From assembly GCA_963680875.1 (NCBI GenBank), contig OY804579.1, positions 26,025,804 to 26,089,803 of the forward strand: a stretch of 64,000 nucleotides of DNA, read 5' to 3'. The translations under genes were made by a program, and so were the position numbers. Of this stretch, positions 56,463-64,000 are shown piece after piece. Source of the DNA: Bathymodiolus brooksi. Lineage: Eukaryota; Mollusca; Bivalvia; Mytilida; Modiolidae. The notes under the pieces were generated by a model that saw nothing but the letters and a program-made list of their open reading frames with translations, ran no database searches and was not told where the DNA came from. Position 1 is the stretch's first letter; each line of letters opens with the position of its first letter.

Positions 56463-57284
56463 AATTGCTGAGTTGGCGCTAAACAACAATTAGTCACTCA
56501 CTCAGTCTATTTGAGCGCTCCTCTCCGTTTCTGTTCGTTTTCCGTTTCCGCATTTTAGTAACACCCTCAATAGAGTGACCAGAATCGAAGCTTATATAAA
56601 ATGAAAAACTGGTCATTTGTGTTTAATTTACTAAATTAAAACCATGTATTTTCTTTCCGTTTCAAAGCGGTGACATTAAAAACAACACATGTTTATTCAT
56701 AAACCATATGTACTACGTCACCAGGTTTCGACGGTCACGGTAAATAAAACATGGAGCGCTTGTTATTCAGTGGGGATGACATCAATATTTACATTATTCA
56801 TATCAATGTAGTCGATGAAACCAAAATCGGAGTGCACCAGTGATTTTCTGAATAATTAAAGATTCTTTCAAGGTAAAGGAAATATGGAATAACGTAAACG
56901 TACTTTTTTCGACCGAAATATGTATCGTAGTTCCTCCTCTTAATGGTAACATTCAAGCTTAGATGTCTTGAGATCGTTTTACATTATTTAAGCATCTTAC
57001 CATAACAAATTTAAGTGATATTTTAAACTTACTACGTGAAACAAATAGTCGAAATTAGGTGATCATCGAAAATGGGTAGCGTTACGATACATTTGTATCT
57101 AATTATTTACACAAGTGTTAGACCTGACTGCAATTGGTGAAGGCACCTATAAACAAGTTCTGATCTGAATACTGTTTAGTAGTTTCATTGAAGTACATTG
57201 TATATGCAAACAACCACGGAAGGGGTGGTGGCATATTTTATTTTGCCAGTATAAAACAAATGTTGGAATTATGATAAAATACCT
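56463..57284. other. Intergenic, nothing recognised
   Basis: No open frame, array or known repeat recognised. Confidence 0.4.
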
Positions 57285-57545
57285 AGTATTAAAGTTGAAG
57301 TCACCACTCGAAAGTTTAACAGTCACAGTTACGACTAGGTTTACCGTTGCAGTATTTGTGGAATGGATCAAAGATGATCACGGATATGTTCCGTTAGTCG
57401 TAATCACAATAGAAGCCTTCTTTTCTCGTTCATGGCATTGACCCGAATACGAATTTATGTCGACTTATCACCACATTAAAACACGAGAAACATGATGAGT
57501 GCCACTAGTGTAGCACAAAGATGCTTCCGCTATTGTATTGTCTGT
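57285..57545 (+). repeat. 3' remnant of RT retroelement
   Basis: AGTTGAAGTCACCACTCGAA AGTTT...GGATATGTTCCGTTAGTCG...GAGTGCCACTAGTGTAGCA is a diverged copy of 31013-31200 (AGTTGAAGTCATCATTTCGA...GGTGCCACTAGTGGAGCAGG). It covers the end of the RT C-terminal domain and its 3' UTR, too decayed to translate. Confidence 0.65.
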
Positions 57546-58057
57546 CGTTCTTCCCTTTTCGGCTATCTTTGACACCTTTGGTAGAAGTATACTTTAAAAA
57601 AACAACTTTTAGCAATAATATGATAATACAATATTTAGTCTTTTCTTATTTCCACATTCCTAGCATTAAGTAGCGCCACTAATTACCATCACATTCGTTC
57701 GAATACATTTATTCAATTATATGAATTCATTAGTTGACAGTCTGCCCTGATACGAAGGTATTATGGACCAATGCCTCAATTATATTGTTGTTAGTATAAT
57801 TGGTTGTCTAACGACATATTGATTACATTCTATTGTTTATTAACAGGGGTATTCAATTAGGTTATATCCGTGTCAAAAACGTCAGGCAATTGGAAAATAT
57901 ACAAAATACAAACTATGGATAATCAAGTTCAACATAAGTCATTTCTATCATACAGTCTTGCATATATAATAAATGTATTGTGTGCATCAGTTATATGCAC
58001 ATGGGTAATAATCAATACGCTACGGTAGTTTGGATATATCGGTATCATATTTTTATA
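57546..58057. other. Intergenic, nothing recognised
   Basis: AT-rich without visible features. Confidence 0.4.
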
Positions 58058-58497
58058 GGTATCCTCAGGGCCAGATTTAGATGAAGATAGGCCCTAGGCT
58101 ATTCTACTTGTGAGGCCCCTCACAATCTCCACCCTTGTGAATAGAGGAAAATGAAAGAGTATTTTACACAAAATTCAATGAAGCCGAGGATGATGACGGA
58201 TGCTTTAAATTCCGCAATTCACAATTCCTCATCTAGCGAAAATTAACCACGATATCGAAACAAATTTGATGTCTGACAACACCTTGTTTTTTCAACTTAT
58301 CTATCTCACTGCTTTTATGGAAGGACAATATTAACATAGAAATCAACGCTAGTGTCGACTTATTAGCCTTATGGCAGCATGTGTAAGAAAGGTCTAATGA
58401 AAAAAATATCATACACCTTGGCCAGAGACCTCCTAGATGTTGAGGTCCTTCGCTTCAGCCCACCAAGCCTATAGGGAAATCCGACACTGGGTATCCC
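58058..58497. mobile_element. hAT-type MITE, 424 bp, 8-bp target duplication
   Basis: Body 58066-58489. Ends CAGGGCCAGATTTAG and, in reverse, CAGTGTCGGATTTCC: imperfect TIRs starting CAG.G as in hAT elements. Flanks GGTATCCT (58058-58065) and GGTATCCC (58490-58497) match at 7 of 8 bases. The interior contains AGGCCCTAGGC and GAGGCCCCTC and is noncoding. Confidence 0.7.
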
Positions 58498-59338
58498 TCT
58501 ATTACTAGGTACAACCACATCAAAAGGACAGTCCTAAATATAGCACGTAATTTAGTCCATAGATCCTCCTTGGACATTCAGCTTCTATAAACTATCAATA
58601 CAATGTTCATATTAGTTAGTTCTTGATGGTCCGTTTCCTGGCAAATATTCGATACGACATTCATTGTTACCCCTGTTATTTAGGTGTACAATATCGTAAA
58701 CATCTTTGCTTTTCACATTCACAATAACATTTAACGATTTAACGACCCACAAACTTGATGTTATGAAAAGATGATTTAAGTAATTCCACCAATATCTACA
58801 AAACGAACAGTCACTTCTCACCTTCACTCACTGAACACAGAAATACCACGACACACGACGTTTGAAATCAAGGTCCTGGCTTTGGACATGTTTTAAAAAT
58901 GTGCCGTGATTAAATCGGTATATGTTTTTGTAGTATCATTATCCAATATAAAGGTCGGGCCGTATTCTTTATTTGTGAAAAACAGTAACGGTCAAGATTT
59001 CAACAGATATCAAACCTTTCACCTCAAATTATTGAAAGTAAATAAAGAGAAAGAAAACAAAATACACCAATGGATATCCATGGCTTGTGATAACCAGGAT
59101 CAACCTAGCGACCAATTTCTAGCGACCAATAAGCTAGCGACCAATAAGGCGATATGTATCAAAACCAAAAAAATAAATAACAGCAACAGGTGCTTTTAAA
59201 GATTTCTAGCGACCAATAGTAAATATATTACTGTAAATGCACATTCAACACATTGAATCGACATCTGGGCATGCAGAAAATATTTCTGAAACCCCCCTCC
59301 ACAATACAGAGTTGACATTTGATACCCTACCGTGGACC
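58498..59338. other. Intergenic; CTAGCGACCAATA repeats near 59110-59210
   Basis: Four short copies of CTAGCGACCAATA (about 59103-59218), three of them clustered at 59103-59146. Open frames of 71-97 codons lack recognisable features. Confidence 0.4.
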
Positions 59339-59476
59339 TAAAAGTCCCTTTACACAGCATGTCAAAACCTGCATTTTTGAAACATGCAGGTTTTCCTGAT
59401 TTTACACAGCTATGTCTTGACCACATTTTTCCAACATTTCCCGCCATCTTTTCAATGTAAATAAAAGAAGTAAAAC

Positions 59477-61192
59477 ATGGAAGAAGATGAAATTGTTGTT
59501 GTATTGTGCATAATCATGATAGCAAGTGCAATTCAAGGAATAAGAAGACAGCGAAGACGTCAAAGGCGATGGGTCCGTCCATGGATACGTAGAAGACAAC
59601 AACATGGGGCTCATCAGGCTTTGATGGTAGAATTGACAACAGAAGACCCTGGTGGCTTCCGAAATGTTTTGAGGATGGATAAAACTAGATTTTGAAGAAC
59701 TCCTTGAAAAGGTGACTCCAGTTATCCAAAGACAAGATACCTGGATGCGAGAAGCCATATCTGCTTCTGAAAGACTTTCGATAACACTTCGATTCTTAGC
59801 AACTGGAGATTCATATCAGTTCTTGGAGTACCTTTACAGAATACCAGTCTCAACCTTGTCAACATTAATACCTGAGACCTGCCAAGCCATTTATGATTGT
59901 TTGAAAGATGAATACATGAAAGTTAGTGAAATACAAGTTTAATACACTTTCAAATAACAGTGATGAAAGTCATACATGCAATAATATTACTTCACGTTTT
60001 CACTTAAAACGATCAATGCAATGTCGTTATACATACTGAATGTTAAAGTAATTCATAACACATCGTTCTTAAAGTCAGACAGTTATGCAAAAAGTCTACA
60101 AATGAAAATATGTTCTGTTAGAGGATGAGATGTCATTTTCATTGAAATTAATCTGGGAATGTCCTTGATAGTGTAGTCCAGATCTTGAAAAAACGCTATC
60201 TCTCGGGGGAAACCACTGTTGCAGGTGCTTGGGTATTGAACTGCGCTTCAAATAAAATCGATTGAATTTTTAACACGTGCCATTCCTTTTGAGCGTTGAT
60301 CCCTTATTTTCGTCATCTCACTTGCAACATGTTTCCCAAAGATGTCATCCTCATCATCAGTCTTGGGTGGTGATGGAGTTACACGTCGTGTCTTCATTTG
60401 TGCTAATACTGATGCTGCCTCCTGCAATACTGTTTCCGGACCACTAAGTGTTCTTTTTTCCCGTTAGTCTTCTAGGTGTAGCAGTGACTGTTGGTGTTAT
60501 ACATCTGTCCTCGGAATTTGCTGATCCTTGTGACATTGTCTCGTCATCTTCGTTATCACTATCCACCTGGTCATGAGCTTGTGAAGAAATGTCCTATAAC
60601 AAAAATATTAAATTATTAACATTCATTCAAATAAATTTCAGTAATTAATTCATACATTTATATATATAATTTGGTATTCAACAGGTTCCAAGTACAGAAG
60701 TTGAATGGAGGTTCCTGCTGAAGAACCACTACAAGGCAGAGTAAAATATATTCCATATATGATTGTTGGCGATGATGCATTTCCGTTGAAACCATATTTA
60801 ATGAAACCATACCCAAATCGTAATCTCGGTATAACTCAAAGAGTATTAAATTACAGGCTATTTAGAGTTCGTAGAATTGTTGAAAATGTGTTTGGTATAT
60901 TGACAAGCAGGTTCGGTGTATTTCAGAAACGATTGCACTAGAACCGGACAAAGCTGAAAAAGTTGTGTTGGCAGCTTGTGTGCTACACAATTTCCTGCGG
61001 AGTAAACCATCATCAAGGAACATTTATTCACCTCCAGATTACATAGATCGTAAAAACCAAGGAATTGTTATTGATGCTGAATGGAGGCAGAATGGAGAAG
61101 TCTCTTGGGAATGGGATGCAATATCAAACGAAAAAATGTGTGTACTTACAAGATTTGTTTGCGTTCGAAGAAATTTATCAAAAATTTCATAA
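59477..61192 (+). pseudogene. Harbinger DDE transposase, internally deleted
   Basis: Exon 1 59477-59921 (donor GTTAGT), exon 2 from 60685 (acceptor TTCAACAG). N-terminal half: RRWVRPWIRRRQQHGAHQAL, ELTTEDPGGFRNVLRMDKTRF, then after a 1-base insertion at ~59692 FEELLEKVTPVIQRQDT and ERLSITLRFLATGDSY. C-terminal half: IPYMIVGDDAFPLKPYLMKP, LNYRLFRVRRIVENVFGILT and, after a 1-base loss at ~60930, EPDKAEKVVLAACVLHNFLR. Between VPSTEVEWR and EEPLQGRVKYIP the expected ~100 residues with the first catalytic Asp (GAIDGKH box) are missing; the second Asp (GDDAF) and Glu (IVENVFG) remain. HARBI1-like family; certainly inactive. Confidence 0.88.
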
Positions 61193-61779
61193 TGGCCCCA
61201 TGAACTTGTATACACGTCATCAGCACATGCACCGCTTATTTTGGAATCAGTGACTTTTTTCAGCTCTTTTGTATAATAGCTCCTTAAGTTGGCCAATTTA
61301 TTCCATATCTGATCAACTGAAAAAAAAGAACGTTTCGCAAATTTAAAATAAATGTTCTTGATGTTTTCCTTAAAATAATTGATAAAGTTTACAATTCATT
61401 ATTGAATTATGGATGATTACATATGGATAATCAATGCAAGATCTAAATTAATCAAAGGTGGTCTGCCCAGCTGTTTTTATAAATACTTAATAACTAGTGA
61501 TCTGAAGTTATCAAACTTGTATCTTAATTGCATTTAATTCATACTCATGGAATTATGACAACTTACGTTTCTTGAAATCACTAAATTAATATATTTCTTA
61601 CTGGAGAAATTTGGTAAATCATCATGTTCATCCTGCATCATGTCTTTTATTCTGTTTAATGCTGCATTTCTTTTTTCTTTCCTGAAATAATGTTGAGATT
61701 AAATATACCACAAATGATACAGCTCACATAACCTTTGTATCTGAGGTTTGCTCATATAAAGTTCTTCTTTTCTAGGCAT
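60248..61779 (-). pseudogene. Harbinger MADF/SANT-like partner protein, four exons
   Basis: Exons on the minus strand: 61779-61733 (ATG, MPRKEELYMSKPQIQ), 61681-61602 (KEKRNAALNRIKDMM), 61316-61150 (QIWNKLANLRSYYTKELKKV, SWGHYEIFDKFL: core of a MADF domain) and 60593-60248 (acidic linker, then DDIFGKHVASEMTKIRDQRS and stop). The junctions have GT/AG ends and compatible phases. One frameshift near 60467 in the last exon interrupts it. In PIF/Harbinger elements this second protein binds DNA and helps nuclear import of the transposase. Its third exon overlaps the transposase 3' end antisense, and its last exon lies inside the transposase intron. Confidence 0.8.
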
Positions 61780-61976
61780 TTTTATTTAATTCCAATTTGA
61801 TAAAGCACGTGGTTGCTGATGAATTTGTGTTTATCATCATTACCCCATGACCTTTAATCTGATTGGTTCATTTGCCATGTTTCTTATTTTTTTGACATAG
61901 CAAGGTTTACACAGCATGTTTTGACATGCATGTTTAAACTTGCATGTCAACACCATGCTGTGTAAAGGCCCCTTAA

Positions 61977-62720
61977 GGTGCAGAATCTGACACAGACCCT
62001 CATGTGAGTAAAAGACAATACATGTTATGTTCTATTTCCCATGTTCACTCGAACATAGAATATTTCTTTACTGGGCTAAAAAACAAAGACATAAATATAT
62101 TTTGGGATGGCGAACTTACAAAACAGTCGGCGAACTTTAAATAAACACAGCGTAAAATAAATTTACTTTGATGTAAACCGGTATATAAATTGGATTTGCC
62201 AGCGTTTTGTCAAACAAAATAAAGTTCACACGAAGACGTCTCATAAATCTAAAAAAATGTAAATATAGAACATTAGAAAAATATAGCAATGCGTTTTATA
62301 AAAATAAACAAAATATAAACCCTGCATGTGCGTGTCACATTTATTTAATAAATAGTATTATTTTGTTTTATATATTTATTTTTAAATTGTGTATTTAAAG
62401 GTGCCAAACCACAAATTTAATTCACCAATCAGAGCTTAGAACATATACGAAGTAATTCCTTTTAAAGAAAAAAGTTCCTTTCACTTTGTTGTATTGTGAA
62501 TAATACTGAATGGAATGGAATAATTAAAATTGACAATTAAAGTTAAATATATAAGGATTATTTTGATCCCAAATTCGATTGCAATTAGTTGTATTTGAAT
62601 CCTTTATGGAGGACTTGATGCATGACCTATAAATACTGAAATTCCGGGAATGACGTTGCTATTTTTAGAATACGGAATGTCCCAGAGCATGACATTTCGC
62701 TGCAAAACTTTAACATCAAG
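61977..62720. other. Intergenic, nothing recognised
   Basis: AT-rich sequence between the Harbinger element and the inverted tandem repeats. Confidence 0.4.
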
Positions 62721-62724
62721 CCAT

Positions 62725-63145
62725 TTAAGGCCCGGACAATACCTCTGACTTAAACACCAAATGAGAAAGAACTTTGCGGTCTGTTGGCAATTTTTCATGG
62801 GATATTTATAGGGATACCTAAAAAAAATCCAAATATCAAAGATGATATTTGACACCCTGCTTTAGGCGTGAGGTACAGAAACCCACTCAGGTTCTTAAGT
62901 CAGTTAAATACTTAAACCCCACGTGAGGAAGAACTTTGCCGTCCGTTTGCAATTTTCATAGGATATTTATATGGTTACCCCAAAAAAAAATCCAAATATC
63001 AAAGTTGATATTTGACACCCTGCTGTGTGCTTGAGGTACAGAAGCACATCCAGGCACTTAAGCCAGATAAAGGCCCGGGCATACCTTTGATCGAAGCCCC
63101 AAGTGAGAAAGAACTTTGCCGTCCGTAGGCCATTTTTCTTCGGAT
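62725..63145 (-). repeat. ~163-bp tandem repeat, minus orientation
   Basis: About 2.5 units containing GATATTTGACACCCTGCT (62844, 63007), GAAAGAACTTTGCCGTCCG and a CATAGGATATTTATA block. Same family, reversed, as 63180-63750. Confidence 0.8.
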
Positions 63146-63179
63146 ATTAAAAAACAAATTATCTTAGGGGGATGCTTTT

Positions 63180-63750
63180 TTGAGGGGGGTGTCTCTTTAA
63201 ATATCCCATGGAAAATTCTAGACGGCAAAGTTCTTTCCCACTTGGGGTTTAAGTCAAAGCTATTGGCCAGGCCTTTGACTGACCTAAGTGCCTGGTTGGG
63301 TTTCTGCACCTCAAGCCCACAGCAGGGTGTCAAATATCAGCTTCGATTAAAAAAAAAGAATTGTTTGGGGCGGGGTCTCTTTAAATATCCCATAAAAAAA
63401 TCTAGACGGCAAAGTTCTTGCCCACTTGATGCTTAAGTCAAAGGTATTGCCCATACCATTAACTCACTTAAGTGCCTGGGTGGGTTTCTGCACCTCAAGC
63501 CCTGAGCAGGGTGTCAAATATCAACTTCGATTAAGCAAAAATGTATTGGGGGGGGGGCGTCTCTTTAAATATCCCATGGAAAATTCCAGCCGGCAAAGTT
63601 CTTGCCCACTTGGGTTTTAAGTAAAAGGTATTGCCAAGGTCTTTAACTGACTGAAGTGCCTCGGTGGGTTTCTGCACCTCAAGCCCACAGCAGGGTGTGA
63701 AATGTGAACCTCACAGTTCTTTCCCACTTGGGGTTTAAGTCAAAGGTATA
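63180..63750 (+). repeat. ~183-bp tandem repeat, plus orientation
   Basis: Three units containing GTCTCTTTAAATATCCCAT, TCTAGACGGCAAAGTTCTT (63218, 63401, 63584), GGGTTTCTGCACCTCAAGCC and CAGCAGGGTGTCAAATATCA. With the minus-orientation units it forms a large inverted repeat centred near 63160. Confidence 0.85.
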
Positions 63751-64000
63751 TGTGCATTCAAAACACACGAAAGTTCCTGAAAAGAAAATATCGTCAAAGT
63801 CCGCAAAATCCACACGGTCAATACATTCACTGTTTCTAGGATGAAGGCCATACAGGTGAAAAAGGAGTACGACAATATTATATTAATAGCAACAAGGAAT
63901 GTCCTGAAAAATACATATATGCATATTGTAAATAACATTGCTTGTGTATGTCAATTGATCATTTTTATGTAAATATTTTCATTGTATATTATTACGCGAC

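Larger units (their letters stand above)
59339..61976. mobile_element. PIF/Harbinger element, TSD TAA, complete but inactivated
   Basis: Body 59342-61973 (2632 bp). Left end AAGTCCCTTTACACAGCATG, right end (reverse) AGGGGCCTTTACACAGCATG. The flanking TAA is duplicated (59339-59341, 61974-61976), the 3-bp TWA duplication of this superfamily. Subterminal GCATGT.AAAAC / GACATGCA blocks occur in both ends. It carries the two standard genes: a DDE transposase on the plus strand and a MADF/Myb-like DNA-binding partner on the minus strand, whose exons interleave. Confidence 0.9.

Overview
The window is eukaryotic and most likely from a bivalve mollusc, probably a mytilid mussel. It is AT-rich, it holds a spliced gene with introns of up to about 12 kb, and it carries mollusc-type tRNA-derived SINEs, Penelope-like, Helitron, PIF/Harbinger and non-LTR elements, foldback elements and many minisatellites. 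The species assignment is inference from the repeat families; no rRNA or mitochondrial marker is present.

Left half (about 0.6-30.5 kb): the 3' part of one host gene on the + strand, a DUF4515-type coiled-coil protein that resembles CCDC166. Five phase-compatible exons are visible (575-628, 11076-11139, 15941-16165, 27920-28096, 29897-30166), with poly(A) signals near 30.2 and 30.45 kb. Intron 1 (10.4 kb) is almost filled by six blocks of a 27-bp minisatellite family, broken by two SINEs and an insert carrying a large hairpin. Intron 2 holds a 155-bp repeat element and a 37-bp array. Intron 3 holds a 9.4-kb foldback-like element whose terminal inverted repeats are themselves tandem arrays, with two further TIR elements nested inside it.

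Middle (30.5-50.5 kb): a 3' fragment of a Penelope-like reverse transcriptase, a second copy of the 155-bp element with a MITE in it, a decayed non-LTR retrotransposon (- strand) split by a SINE, a 7-kb satellite with an internal 3.6-kb duplication, a decayed Helitron (- strand), three hairpins or MITE-like palindromes, a 38-bp dimeric array and a 1.36-kb inverted-repeat element.

Right (50.5-64 kb): a Penelope-like element (- strand, 55862 down to about 50485). Its order is N-terminal region, OTU protease-like domain, RT, zinc-finger/GIY-YIG endonuclease, and it is interrupted by a second 2.33-kb RT-bearing retroelement flanked by a 3-bp AAG repeat. Then come a 3' retroelement remnant, a small hAT-type MITE, a complete but inactivated PIF/Harbinger element (TSD TAA) with transposase and MADF partner genes, and an inverted pair of ~163/183-bp tandem repeats.

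The only convincing host gene is the coiled-coil gene; nearly everything else is mobile or satellite DNA. The most notable points are the OTU domain embedded in the Penelope-like polyprotein, the foldback element with its locally preserved empty-site paralogue, and the direct triplication of an exon 3' end with its splice donor.
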